Position numbers and translations under genes: made by a program
Notes under the pieces: model-generated
The model's database searches: none
What the model saw: only the letters and a program-made list of their open reading frames with translations
Told to the model about the DNA's origin: nothing
Shown here: positions 25,123 through 33,966 of the stretch, in pieces
Layout: the number at the start of each line of letters is the position of its first letter
Numbering within the stretch: the first letter of the stretch is position 1
Source of the DNA: Sphingosinicella sp. BN140058
GTDB taxonomy: Bacteria > Pseudomonadota > Alphaproteobacteria > Sphingomonadales > Sphingomonadaceae
Direction: 5' to 3'
DNA: 64,000 nucleotides
Assembly (NCBI RefSeq): GCF_004135585.1
Contig: NZ_CP035501.1
Coordinates: 1,227,001 to 1,291,000 of the forward strand

Positions 25123-25827
25123 TCAGTCGAGACCGCCGCCGGCAAGGGTGACGATCCGGGAGACGGACGGCGCATGCAACCAAGTCGCAAGCAGCCAGAG
25201 GAGAAGACCGCCGCCGAGTGCGACCCAGCCCGGAAATGCGGATCTCCACGGCGTCTTTCGGAACAGCAGGGCCGCGAACGGCACGAAGCTCGTCCGGGCT
25301 TCCCATTGCAGCCAGGCCTTCCCGATCGTCGATCTCTTCTTCCGGTCCTGCCCGATCGAGCCGGCGATCGCCAGGATCAGGATCCCGGTCGCGACGATCA
25401 GGTTGCGCGGCGACCAGGACAGGCTGATGTGGACCAGGGCCCACAAGGCGAAGCTCCAGTTCATCGGGTGGCGGGTGATCGCGAATACGCCGCGGGGCGC
25501 TTGCATCGCACGCTTGGCTCCGCCCGGCATCGGCAAGGCCGGATTGCCGAACAGAGATCCGACCAGCAGGATCGATGCCACCAGCATCAGCGCCGAGGCG
25601 ACCGGCCACCACCAGCCCGGCGCGATCCACATTGGCAGCGAAATCCGGATCGACCAGTAAGCGAGGACCATCGCGCCGAGGGTCAGGATCGCGACGATCG
25701 AATAAAGCGCCGCGAACCCCGCTTCGCCCGTATTCTGGACGAGGCGGAGCCGAAGCGGATGCGACAAGGCGAGATGTGTGCCGACGAACGCGGCGGTCGC
25801 CAGCACGAGGCCGGCGGTCTCGATCAC
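25123..25827 (-). CDS. NnrU family membrane protein
   Basis: 234 residues with six hydrophobic segments. NnrU hallmarks are THLALSHPLRLRLVQNTGEA and GFAALYSIVA at the N-terminus, FAITRHPMNWSFALWALVHI in the middle, and an LQWEARTSFVPFAALL-type segment. NnrU was linked to nitrite/nitric oxide metabolism but the fold is related to isoprenylcysteine methyltransferase-like membrane enzymes, and most members are uncharacterised. ATG 25827 overlaps the upstream amidohydrolase stop by 4 bp, making it the last gene of the peptide operon. Confidence 0.88.
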   Translation of the reverse strand: MIETAGLVLATAAFVGTHLALSHPLRLRLVQNTGEAGFAALYSIVAILTLGAMVLAYWSIRISLPMWIAPGWWWPVASALMLVASILLVGSLFGNPALPMPGGAKRAMQAPRGVFAITRHPMNWSFALWALVHISLSWSPRNLIVATGILILAIAGSIGQDRKKRSTIGKAWLQWEARTSFVPFAALLFRKTPWRSAFPGWVALGGGLLLWLLATWLHAPSVSRIVTLAGGGLD

Positions 25828-27224
25828 CGCTCGTATGCCTTGGGGAGCGCCCCTTCGGTCGCCGTGCGATAGCGATCCCGAAGCCGGGTCTGATGAGTCT
25901 GCAGCGGCTGCTGAACGCCGTCGATCATCACCATGACGGGCGCAGAGCCGTTCTCAAGCGGATCCCCGTCCCAGATTACCACGTCGGCGCGCCGACCCGC
26001 CTTGAGCGAGCCCAGTTCGCCGCCGAGGCCGAGCGCCTCCGCCGGCCCCGAAGTGATCATGCGCAGCGCCTCGCCCCAGCTCAAGCCGGCCGCCCCGGGC
26101 ACTTTCTGAAGCGCAACGAGATTGCCCGCATATTGGGTGGAGAGCCGGACCTGCCGCGATTCCTCGTTGTTGATCAGGCCGAGCGAGACATCGACTCCGG
26201 CCGAACGCATCCGCGCGACGTTGGATTGGGTCGCGGCGAGCTGCTCGAAGCTTGCTGGCAGATCGTTGAGCGCGTTGGCGATCACCGGAATACCGGACGC
26301 GCGGATGCGCTCGGCGACCGTCCAACCCTCGGTTGCGCCGATCAGCACGAGGCGCAGGTTCGGAAATTCGCGCTTGAGCGCCAGCACCTGCAGGATGTCG
26401 CTGGCGCGCTCGGCATGGACCAGCAGCATCTGCCGTCCCTGAAGCACCGGCACCAGAGCCGCGGCATCGAAGCGGGTCAGCAGTACGTCGTCGGAGCGCT
26501 GTGCACCGGGTCCGAGCAGCCGATTTTCGGGCACTTCCTCGAGCGGCAGATCGCGCTGGTCGTTGGCCCGCGCTTCCCGCCGCGTCGCGCCGCCACCGGA
26601 AATACCGGTGCGGCCGAGATCGCGCGCCTCGCGCAGGGCGTTGCGAAACAGCACGTGGGCCGAGGCGCGGCTGCCGCCGGCTTCGTCCGCCCCCGCCTCG
26701 CCGAGCTCGACATATTGGAAGGCGCGGGCGCGGGTGATCGGCTCCATGTCCGCACCGAGATCGATGATCGCGCCCTGGCCGGCGAAGATGCTGCGCGCAG
26801 TCTCGGGCGCGACCACCGCGCGGGTGACTCCGCCGGCGCGGCTGACCGCGACCGCCGCGGCGCGCGGATTGATCGCCGGCGCGACGTCGATCGCCGCGCT
26901 GAACGGCGAGTTGCCGGCCGAGGTGTCGTTGGTCGCAGCGACCGCGTCGACCTCGACCAGGCCGACCCGCGAGAAGCCGGCGACGATCCCCGGCGTCACC
27001 CAGCGTCCGGCGGCGTCGACCTGCTGCGCGCCGGGAGGAATCGCGACATCGCGGCCCGCGGCGACGATGCGGCCGTCGCGGACGATCACGGTTCCGCCCT
27101 GGATAGGCTCGGAGCCGTCGCCGAGGGCGACGGTGCCGCCGGTAATCGCAATGGTTTGCGCCAGGGCAGGGCCGGCGGCGAGGCCGAGCGCGAGCAGCAG
27201 GGCGCTGCGCTTCAAGTTGGTCAT
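25824..27224 (-). CDS. Amidohydrolase-like protein lacking metal ligands
   Basis: 466 residues from ATG 27224: signal peptide (GPALAQ), the beta-sandwich start (IAITGGTVALGDGSEPIQGG), a TIM-barrel region and a closing SLKAGRRADVVIWDGDP. The entry motif is WVTPGIVAGFSRVG, so the metal-binding H-x-H that normally follows 'VTPG' is absent. The later strands also lack the usual histidines (LVLIGATEGWT, VSLGLINNEES); one histidine remains in MLLVHAERA. It is probably a non-catalytic or differently acting partner of the intact amidohydrolase encoded 5 bp upstream. Its longer open frame overlaps that gene. Confidence 0.82.
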   Translation of the reverse strand: MTNLKRSALLLALGLAAGPALAQTIAITGGTVALGDGSEPIQGGTVIVRDGRIVAAGRDVAIPPGAQQVDAAGRWVTPGIVAGFSRVGLVEVDAVAATNDTSAGNSPFSAAIDVAPAINPRAAAVAVSRAGGVTRAVVAPETARSIFAGQGAIIDLGADMEPITRARAFQYVELGEAGADEAGGSRASAHVLFRNALREARDLGRTGISGGGATRREARANDQRDLPLEEVPENRLLGPGAQRSDDVLLTRFDAAALVPVLQGRQMLLVHAERASDILQVLALKREFPNLRLVLIGATEGWTVAERIRASGIPVIANALNDLPASFEQLAATQSNVARMRSAGVDVSLGLINNEESRQVRLSTQYAGNLVALQKVPGAAGLSWGEALRMITSGPAEALGLGGELGSLKAGRRADVVIWDGDPLENGSAPVMVMIDGVQQPLQTHQTRLRDRYRTATEGALPKAYER

Positions 27225-27229
27225 GGCGC

Positions 27230-28651
27230 TCACTTCACGTCCCCTTCGCCGGGCTGGCCAAGCTCGAAATCGGTCACGGGCCGCCGCGCCGGATCGGCCG
27301 CATCGTACATCAGCGCGCCGTCGATCCAGACCTCCGCCGGACGGGTATAGACGCTGAACGGATGGCCGTTCCACAGCACCACGTCGGCCATCTTGCCGGG
27401 CTTGAGGCTGCCGGTCTTGTCGGCGATGCCCATTGCCCTTGCCGGATTGATCGAAAGCCAGGTCCAGGCGACTTCGTCCGGGATCTGGATTCCTGCCTTG
27501 CGCCCGAAGGCGAGCGCTTTGGCCGCTTCCTGGTTGAGCCGCTGGATGCCGTTGGGATCGTCCGAATGGACGATGGTGCAGGCGCCGGCATTGTGGACGA
27601 ACGGGATGTTCTCGTTGATCCCGTCATAGGCTTCCATCTTGAAGCCCCACCAATCCGCCCAAAGCGCGGCGCAGATGCCGTTCTGCTTCAGCAGATCGGC
27701 GATCTTGTAGGCCTCCACGGCATGGTGGAAGGTCGACACCTTGTAGCCGAACTCCTTCGACATATCGATGATGTTGGCCATCTCGTCGGCACGGTAGCAA
27801 TGGTTGTGGACGAGGATCTCGCCGTCGAGCACGCCGCGGAGCGTCTCCATGGCGAGGTCGCGGGCCGGCATCTCGCCGCCGTCTTTCTCATATTTGTCCC
27901 AGCGCCTCTTATATTCCTGCGCCCGTGCCCAGGTCTGGCGCATCATCGCGACGTTTGCCATCCGGCTCGCCGGCATCTGGTTGCGGCTGCCGTAAACCCG
28001 CTTCGGATTCTCGCCGCAGGCCATCTTCAGGCCGTAAGGCGCACCCGGAAACTTCATCTGCTGCATCGTCCGACCGGGCACGTTCTTCAGCGTCACCGAA
28101 CGGCCGCCGAACAGGTTGGCCGATCCGGGCAGGATCTGCAGCGAGGTGACGCCGCCATTGGTCAGCGCCCGGGTGAAGCCGGGATCCTGCGGCCACACGC
28201 TATGCTCGGCCCAGACTTCGGGACGGACCGGGCCGGTCACTTCGTTGCCGTCCTGATGTGCCTCGACCGAAGGCGAGGGATAGTCGCCGAGATGGCTGTG
28301 GATGTCGATCACGCCCGGCGTCACCCATTTGCCGCGGCCGTCGATGCGGGTCGCGCCGTCCGGGATCGGCGTATCGGCGCCGCCGACCGCGCGGACGACG
28401 CCGTCGGCGAGCACGATCGTGCCATTCTCGATCCGGCCGCCCTCGCCGTCGAAGATGGTCGCGCCGGTGATTGCGGTCGGCACCCCCGGATAGACCTTGT
28501 AGGTCGACGGGAACGGATCGCGCGAATAGGTGGCCGGCTTCGACCGGCTCTCGCCGGCGCTCGCGGTCTTCGGGGTCTTGCTTTCGGTGGTGGTGGAGCA
28601 GGCGGCGAGGACCGCCAGAAGGGGCAGGATTAGGCTCTTACTTGACACCAT
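27230..28651 (-). CDS. Metal-dependent amidohydrolase lipoprotein
   Basis: 473 residues: lipobox LLAVLAAC, then a complete amidohydrolase. Metal-site motifs are VIDIHSHLGDY (H-x-H), a conserved Lys-containing PYGLKMACGENPKRVYG, the HNHCYRADEM and FHHAVEAYK histidines, and VHSDDPNG (Asp). It ends SLKPGKMADVVLWNGHP. Family members hydrolyse imidazolonepropionate-like lactams, dipeptides or prolidase-type substrates. Genes before and after (POT peptide transporter, degenerate paralogue) suggest peptide or cyclic-peptide use at the periplasmic face. It overlaps the POT gene by 14 bp. Confidence 0.88.
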   Translation of the reverse strand: MVSSKSLILPLLAVLAACSTTTESKTPKTASAGESRSKPATYSRDPFPSTYKVYPGVPTAITGATIFDGEGGRIENGTIVLADGVVRAVGGADTPIPDGATRIDGRGKWVTPGVIDIHSHLGDYPSPSVEAHQDGNEVTGPVRPEVWAEHSVWPQDPGFTRALTNGGVTSLQILPGSANLFGGRSVTLKNVPGRTMQQMKFPGAPYGLKMACGENPKRVYGSRNQMPASRMANVAMMRQTWARAQEYKRRWDKYEKDGGEMPARDLAMETLRGVLDGEILVHNHCYRADEMANIIDMSKEFGYKVSTFHHAVEAYKIADLLKQNGICAALWADWWGFKMEAYDGINENIPFVHNAGACTIVHSDDPNGIQRLNQEAAKALAFGRKAGIQIPDEVAWTWLSINPARAMGIADKTGSLKPGKMADVVLWNGHPFSVYTRPAEVWIDGALMYDAADPARRPVTDFELGQPGEGDVK

Positions 28652-30644
28652 GCATCCACTTCTTGAGCAGCGGCGAAAGGAGAAGGAGAAGGACGCCGAT
28701 CCCGGCCGAGACCAGGCCGATCGTCCGGAACACGTCGCTATAGGTGTCGAGGCTGACCTTCAAATTGGTCACCTGGCCACCGACCGTCTCGACGCTGGCG
28801 ACCTGGGCGACCACCCCGGCGACATATTGCGCGACCGAGATCGACAGGAACCAGACGCCCATCATCATGCCGACGATGCGGGCGATCGACAGCTTGGTGA
28901 TCATCGACAGGCCGACCGGCGAGATGCAGAGCTCGGCCATCGAATGGATCAGGTACAGGCCCGCCAGCCACGCGACCCCGACCTTGAAGTCCGATCCGGC
29001 CGACGCCGCGCCCCAGACCAGGAACAGGAAACCGGCGCCGACGCCGACCAGGGCGATCGCGAACTTGATCGGGATGGTCGGCTCGATGCCGCGCTTGGAG
29101 AGCGCGTTCCACATGATGCCGAAGATCGGCGCCAGCAGCACGATGAACAGCGCGTTGAAGATCTGGGTCTGGCCGGCGGGCATGACATAGACCGGCTGGT
29201 TGATCAGGCTGTTGCGGGCAAAGTGCAGCCCGATCGTCACCACCGTCGCGACGACCAGGAAGCCGATCCCCATCGTCCGCTTGGTTTCACGATTTTCTCC
29301 ATAGGAGAAGAACCACCAGGCGAGGCTGCACAGGCCGAAGGCGAGCAGCAGGGCAACCAGATAGTAGGTGAACGGCGCCGAGCGGAACATGGCGAAGAGC
29401 GGCCCGGTCCACTGGATCGCCAGATCGGTGTTGCGGTCGGCGAACAGGGTCAGCGACGACCCGGCCTGTTCAAACAGCGTCCAGAAGACGACGTTGAAGA
29501 TGATCAGCACCATCGCCGCGACCATCATCTGGAATTCCTGCCGCGATCCATTCTTGTACGACCAGATCAGGATTGCGGGCACGCCGATCAGGAAGGTGCC
29601 GAACAGCACCTTGCCCATGATCGGCAGCGACGCGATGTAGCCGATGATCCCGGATCCCGCTTCGGGCGCGGTATAGTGCATCAGGTTGCTGAACAGGAAC
29701 CAGACCACCGGAACCGCGGCGATCGCGCAGGCATAGATGACCAGATCGCGCTCGCCGCCGACTCCCTCCGGGCGCTCGCCATAGCCGCTGAGACGGCCGC
29801 CATCGAACTGGATCAGCACCCACGAGAACAGCATGCCGATCGCGGCCAGGCCGAAGCCCGCCCACCAGCCGACGCTTTCCGCCAGCATCGGGCAGAAGAA
29901 TTGCGAGATCAGCGAACCGAGATTGATGCCCATGTAGAAGATCGTGAAACCGGCATCACGGCGGCGATCCCCCTCCTGGTAGAGGGAACCGACGATCGTC
30001 GAGATGTTGGGTTTGAAGAAGCCGTTGCCGATCGTCACCAGCGACAGGCCGGCGAGCATCAGCATGGTGAAGAAGCTGGAGCGTTCGCCCTGCGACTCGA
30101 AGCCGCCGGCGGCGATCCGCCGGCTCTCCGTCCCGTCGGCGGCGATCAGCGACACCGATTTGTCGTCATTGCCGCGGATCTGCAGGCGCTGGTCGCCGGC
30201 GATCAGATATTGCGGCGATCCTTCCGCGGCGCGATCGATCTGCACCTCGTAGCGCTGGCCGTCGACCAGCGCGTAGGGCTTGGCGGTCTCGCCGCCGAAA
30301 CACAGGGTGAAATAGCCCAGCGCCATCAGCACCGCGCCGAACTTCACAGAGCGCTTGGAGCCGAGATAGCGATCGGCGAGCAAACCGCCGATCAGCGGGG
30401 TCAGGTAGACCAGCGCGGTGAATCCGCCGTAGAGACCGGTGGTGGTCTGGTCGTTGAACAGGAAATGCTCGGCAAGGTAGAGCGTCAGCAGCGCCCGCAT
30501 GCCGTAGAAACCGAACCGCTCCCACATCTCGGTGGTGAACAGCCGTTTCAATTGTCGGGGATGTTCAAACCAGGTGTCGTTATCGCTTCGTGAGACGCCG
30601 GGACGCTCGCCCTCCGTCGTGTTATCGGCAGCGACATTCACCAT
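28638..30644 (-). CDS. POT family proton-dependent oligopeptide transporter
   Basis: 668 residues from ATG 30644 (MVNVAADN). The PTR2/POT signatures are present: FTTEMWERFGFYGMRALLTL (E-x-x-E-R-F-x-Y-type helix 1 motif), LLADRYLGSKR, and KPNISTIVGSLY in helix 5 region. About 14 membrane segments. Longer than typical bacterial POTs (around 500) because of a polar insert after helix 3-4 (about 125-190) with an alternating strand pattern. Imports di- and tripeptides with protons. It is first in the operon with the two amidohydrolases and NnrU. Confidence 0.93.
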   Translation of the reverse strand: MVNVAADNTTEGERPGVSRSDNDTWFEHPRQLKRLFTTEMWERFGFYGMRALLTLYLAEHFLFNDQTTTGLYGGFTALVYLTPLIGGLLADRYLGSKRSVKFGAVLMALGYFTLCFGGETAKPYALVDGQRYEVQIDRAAEGSPQYLIAGDQRLQIRGNDDKSVSLIAADGTESRRIAAGGFESQGERSSFFTMLMLAGLSLVTIGNGFFKPNISTIVGSLYQEGDRRRDAGFTIFYMGINLGSLISQFFCPMLAESVGWWAGFGLAAIGMLFSWVLIQFDGGRLSGYGERPEGVGGERDLVIYACAIAAVPVVWFLFSNLMHYTAPEAGSGIIGYIASLPIMGKVLFGTFLIGVPAILIWSYKNGSRQEFQMMVAAMVLIIFNVVFWTLFEQAGSSLTLFADRNTDLAIQWTGPLFAMFRSAPFTYYLVALLLAFGLCSLAWWFFSYGENRETKRTMGIGFLVVATVVTIGLHFARNSLINQPVYVMPAGQTQIFNALFIVLLAPIFGIMWNALSKRGIEPTIPIKFAIALVGVGAGFLFLVWGAASAGSDFKVGVAWLAGLYLIHSMAELCISPVGLSMITKLSIARIVGMMMGVWFLSISVAQYVAGVVAQVASVETVGGQVTNLKVSLDTYSDVFRTIGLVSAGIGVLLLLLSPLLKKWMHGVK

Positions 30645-30774
30645 ATACGAAAGTCTCCAGAAGGCGGCCGTCGAAGGCGCCAAAGGGGCAAGTGCAATCG
30701 GCGCACCCTAGCGGGCAATTCGGCCTTGTGAAGCGGATTGTTGCAGCATCTCCAGACTGCTAGCGGGGGCCAAG

Positions 30775-31356
30775 ATGTTCAACGATCCCTCCTCGCCGCT
30801 CGCTCTGCTCCGCACCCGGCGCTCCGGCCGGCCCCGCGATCTGGTCGCGCCCGGCCCCGATGCCGCACAGCTTCGTCAGATCCTCGAGATTGCCACCCGC
30901 ACGCCCGATCACGGCAAGCTGCACCCGTGGCGCTTCGTCCACATTCCAGTCGGTGCGCGCGGGGCCTTTGCCGAACTGCTCGACCGCGCCTACCGCCACG
31001 AACGGCCGGAGCCTGGTCGCCTCGAACTGGAAGCGAACGAGCGCTTCGCCCGGCAGGCACCGGAACTGGTGGCCGTGCTGTTCACGCCGGTCGAGAGCGT
31101 CAAGATCCCGCTTTGGGAGCAGGAGCTGTCCTGCGGCGCCGCCTGCATGAACCTGCTCCACGCCGCCCATGCGATCGGCTTTGCCGGGGGCTGGGTGACC
31201 GGCTGGGCGGCCTCGTCTCCGGAGGTGCTCCAGGCACTCGGCGGGCGCGAAGGCGACCGGATCGCCGGCTTCATCTTCCTCGGCACCCCCGGCGCGCCCC
31301 TCGAAGAGCGCCCGCGTCCCGATTTCGATGCGGTGGTCAGCACTTGGCACAGGTAA
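30775..31356 (+). CDS. Nitroreductase family protein (YdjA-like)
   Basis: 193 residues, compact like E. coli YdjA. Flavin-binding motifs are LLRTRRSGRPRDL near the N-terminus, RTPDHGKLHPWRFVHI (in place of the usual A-P-S-x-x-N-x-Q-P-W), CGAACMNLLHAAHAIGFAGGW and the GFIFLGTP strand. Expected activity is NAD(P)H-dependent reduction of a quinone or nitro compound with FMN. It stands between the divergent POT operon and the GntR gene; a weak hairpin (GACAGG-GTT-CCTGTC) directly follows its stop. Confidence 0.85.
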   Translation: MFNDPSSPLALLRTRRSGRPRDLVAPGPDAAQLRQILEIATRTPDHGKLHPWRFVHIPVGARGAFAELLDRAYRHERPEPGRLELEANERFARQAPELVAVLFTPVESVKIPLWEQELSCGAACMNLLHAAHAIGFAGGWVTGWAASSPEVLQALGGREGDRIAGFIFLGTPGAPLEERPRPDFDAVVSTWHR

Positions 31357-31386
31357 GACAGGGTTCCTGTCGTCCCCTGCCATACC

Positions 31387-31424
31387 GTACTAACGCCAGC
31401 TTGACCCCTTTGCCGTATTAGTAC
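31387..31424. promoter_or_regulatory. Inverted repeat in front of the GntR gene
   Basis: GTACTAA (31387-31393) and TTAGTAC (31418-31424) form a perfect 7-bp inverted repeat around a TTGACC box (31401-31406), ending 3 bp before the regulator's ATG. It is a candidate operator for autoregulation by the GntR protein; no binding evidence. Confidence 0.45.
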
Positions 31425-31427
31425 ACC

Positions 31428-31784
31428 ATGCCACATGTGAGCAATGAAGACCGTCCCGTTTATCTTCGCCTGCGCGATACGATCGCCGCGATGATCCTCG
31501 AAGGAAAGGTGCGCGAAGGCGACGCCCTTCCTTCGGTGCGCAGCCTCGCCGCCGAATATGGCGCCAATCCGCTCACAGTCGCCAAGGCCTATCAGACCTT
31601 TCAGGACGAAGGGCTGGTCACGGTCCGCCGCGGCGTCGGCATGTTCGTGTCGGAGGGCGCAGCCGAGCGGCTGCTCGACACCGAGCGCCGCGAGTTCCTG
31701 GAGCAGCGCTGGCCCGGAATCGCTGCGCAGATCCGCCGCCTCGGGCTCGATCTCGACGATCTGGTCGGCCGCGCCCTCGCCTGA
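31428..31784 (+). CDS. GntR family regulator (YtrA-like)
   Basis: 118 residues, just the winged helix and a short helical C-terminus as in the YtrA subfamily. The GntR pattern is clear: PVYLRLRDTIAAMILEGKVR, EGDALPSVRSLAAEYGANPL, TVAKAYQTFQDEGLVTVRRG and VGMFVSEGA. The small tail (about 75-118) would dimerise. YtrA members often repress a neighbouring transporter operon; here the next gene is a phosphoesterase only 17 bp away, so the pair may be co-transcribed. Confidence 0.92.
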   Translation: MPHVSNEDRPVYLRLRDTIAAMILEGKVREGDALPSVRSLAAEYGANPLTVAKAYQTFQDEGLVTVRRGVGMFVSEGAAERLLDTERREFLEQRWPGIAAQIRRLGLDLDDLVGRALA

Positions 31785-31801
31785 TCGCGGCCCGCGCCGC
31801 A

Positions 31802-32629
31802 ATGTCCCGCTCCACACTCTATCGTGCCACCGCGATCCTCGTGCTGCTCGGTCTCGGCCTGGCAGCCCTAGGCTATGCGGTGGCGGTGTCGACCCCGGTC
31901 GTCCGGCGCGCCGAACTGACCCTGCCCGGCCTGCGCGGCCGGCCGCTCAAGCTGCTGCTGATCTCCGACATCCATGTCGCCGGGCCCGACATGCCGCCGG
32001 AACGGCTCGCCGACATCGTCGACCAGATCAATCGGATTGGGCCCGATCTCGTGCTGATCGGCGGTGATTTCATCGGCGACAAAGGCGTAGGCACCCGCAT
32101 CTATTCGGACGACGAGATCGCAGCGCCCCTCGCAGGCTTGAAGGCGCGCCTCGGAGTGTTCGCAGTGCTCGGCAATCACGATCACTGGCGTGACCCGGCA
32201 GGCCTCGGCGAGGCCTTGCGGCATGCCGGCGTGCGCTTGCTCGACAATCAGGCCGCGCGCGCCGGCCCCTTCGCGATCGGCGGAGTCGACGACGCTTACA
32301 CCGACCATGACGATCTGCCGCTGACTCTCCGGCGCATGCGCGCGGCGGGCGGCGTGCCGGTCCTGCTCTCGCACAGCCCAGACCCCTTCCCAGACGTGCC
32401 CGGCCACATCCGGCTGGTCCTCGCCGGCCACACCCATTGCGGCCAGATCAGCCTGCCGCTGATCGGACCGCTCTCGACGATGTCGCGCTACGGCGATCGC
32501 TACGCTTGCGGGCTGATGATCGAGAACGGCAAGACGCTCGTGGTCGGCGCCGGCGTCGGCACCAGCATTCTGCCTCTGCGCCTCGGTGCTCGGCCGGACA
32601 TGTGGCTGATCTCCGTTCGCGGCCGCTGA
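31802..32629 (+). CDS. Membrane-anchored metallophosphoesterase
   Basis: 275 residues with an N-terminal membrane anchor (about 8-28) and a complete calcineurin-like site: LLISDIHVAGPDM (D-x-H), IGGDFIGDKG (G-D), VLGNHDHW (G-N-H-D), LLSHSPD and LAGHTHCGQ (G-H-x-H). This is the YkuE/YaeI type, which binds two metal ions; YkuE of Bacillus is cell-wall associated. Substrate not predictable; phospholipid or UDP-sugar diphosphate derivatives are known in the wider family. Confidence 0.9.
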   Translation: MSRSTLYRATAILVLLGLGLAALGYAVAVSTPVVRRAELTLPGLRGRPLKLLLISDIHVAGPDMPPERLADIVDQINRIGPDLVLIGGDFIGDKGVGTRIYSDDEIAAPLAGLKARLGVFAVLGNHDHWRDPAGLGEALRHAGVRLLDNQAARAGPFAIGGVDDAYTDHDDLPLTLRRMRAAGGVPVLLSHSPDPFPDVPGHIRLVLAGHTHCGQISLPLIGPLSTMSRYGDRYACGLMIENGKTLVVGAGVGTSILPLRLGARPDMWLISVRGR

Positions 32630-32739
32630 CGCTCCCCGCAAATCCGATCCCGTTCATCTCGGGTTGCCGGTCGGCGCGCTAGACTCGCCGCCGCTTCGGC
32701 GGGTAAAGGACGCGCGGGCAAAGGGAATTCCCAATCGAC

Positions 32740-33945
32740 ATGTTGAACAGCCGCCGCAGCCTCAGGGCCGCCGTCCTCTCGTCCGTTCTTGCCGCCTCGG
32801 GGGCGAGCACCGTGCTCTTCGCGCAGGAGCAGGCGCCGACGACGGTCGGCCCTCCCGCACTCAAGGACTTTCAGCTTCAGGGCGAGCGAACCACGCCTGC
32901 GCAGCCGAACCCAGCCGGCCCCGAAATCGCTCCCTCGGCGCCGGCCGTGCAATTGCCTCGGTCGACGACGACGATCCCCGTCGTTCCCCGCACGCAACCG
33001 CCGGCCGAGCGGCCTGCCGTCACGCCCGCACCGACGCGCACCGCCCCCCGTCCGGTGCCGCGCGGGGCCGAGCCTGCTCCACAGGCGCAGCCGTCGCCGA
33101 GCACCCAGCCGGCGCCTGCGCCGCCGACTGCCGGGATCCCGGTCGACGCTGCGCCTACGCCTGCCGCACCCGTCGTCGCTCCGGCACCGACCACTCCGGC
33201 CCCGCAGGCGGCACCCGCCGCACCCGCGGCGACACCCTCCGCCCCCGCCGCACCGGCCGGCAACGATTGGGCCTGGCTGTGGGTGGCCGTGCCCGCACTG
33301 CTCGCCCTGCTCGCTTTCTTCGGTTTGGGTCGTCGTCGCCGTCGGACCGTCGCGGAACGGACGGAACGATCGGTCGCCCCCTCGCGCGCCGCCGCCGCAC
33401 GCCTCAAGGCGGCCCCGGCCGCCCCCGTCCCGGCGCCGAGCCCGCGCGCGCGCCTCGAAATCGAGTTCCGCGCCGATCGCGCCGCCGCAACGGGTACAGA
33501 AGCGAGGGTGCATTTCGACATGGTGCTGCGCAACGTCGGCGACATCGAGGCGCGTAACATCCGCATCGACAGCCGGATGTTCAACGCCGATGCGGAGCGT
33601 GACATCGATACGTTCGTCAAGGGTCCGATCCACGATCTCAGCGGCTCGCCCCACGTCACCATCCTGCCCGGCGACACGCTCGAACTCGCCAGCATGCTGT
33701 CGCTGCCGAAGAGCGAAATGCACGAGATCGAGATTCAGGGGCGGCGCGTGTTCGTGCCGGTGGTCGCGATCAACGTCGCCTACGATTGGGCCGAGGGCGG
33801 CAAGGGCCGCACCTCCCGCTCGTGGCTCGTCGGCCGCGAGGCCGATCAGCCGTCGGCGAAGATGGGCGCGTTCCGGCTCGATCTTGGGCCGCGTATCTAC
33901 CGCTCCGTCGGTCAGCGCCCGATGCGGCTCGCCAACGTCGCCTGA
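32740..33945 (+). CDS. Exported protein with Pro/Ala linker, membrane segment and C-terminal beta domain
   Basis: 401 residues: signal peptide (about 1-29), a long Pro/Ala/Thr-rich linker (about 60-177), one membrane segment (WLWVAVPALLALLAFFGL, about 181-198) followed by RRRRR, then a C-terminal domain of about 190 residues rich in beta strands (ARLEIEFRADRAAA; VHFDMVLRNVGDIEARNI). The last domain reads like an Ig/CARDB-like fold (MVLRNVGDIEARNIRIDSRM). No enzyme motif. It resembles sphingomonad-conserved hypothetical proteins; a structural or docking role is possible but unproven. Confidence 0.7.
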   Translation: MLNSRRSLRAAVLSSVLAASGASTVLFAQEQAPTTVGPPALKDFQLQGERTTPAQPNPAGPEIAPSAPAVQLPRSTTTIPVVPRTQPPAERPAVTPAPTRTAPRPVPRGAEPAPQAQPSPSTQPAPAPPTAGIPVDAAPTPAAPVVAPAPTTPAPQAAPAAPAATPSAPAAPAGNDWAWLWVAVPALLALLAFFGLGRRRRRTVAERTERSVAPSRAAAARLKAAPAAPVPAPSPRARLEIEFRADRAAATGTEARVHFDMVLRNVGDIEARNIRIDSRMFNADAERDIDTFVKGPIHDLSGSPHVTILPGDTLELASMLSLPKSEMHEIEIQGRRVFVPVVAINVAYDWAEGGKGRTSRSWLVGREADQPSAKMGAFRLDLGPRIYRSVGQRPMRLANVA

Positions 33946-33966
33946 GTTTAGGCAGGCGGCGACAGC

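Noticed and set aside
28530..30593. A 687-residue plus-strand open frame
   Set aside because: Antisense to the POT transporter; His/Gln/Asp-rich composition is typical of a shadow frame.
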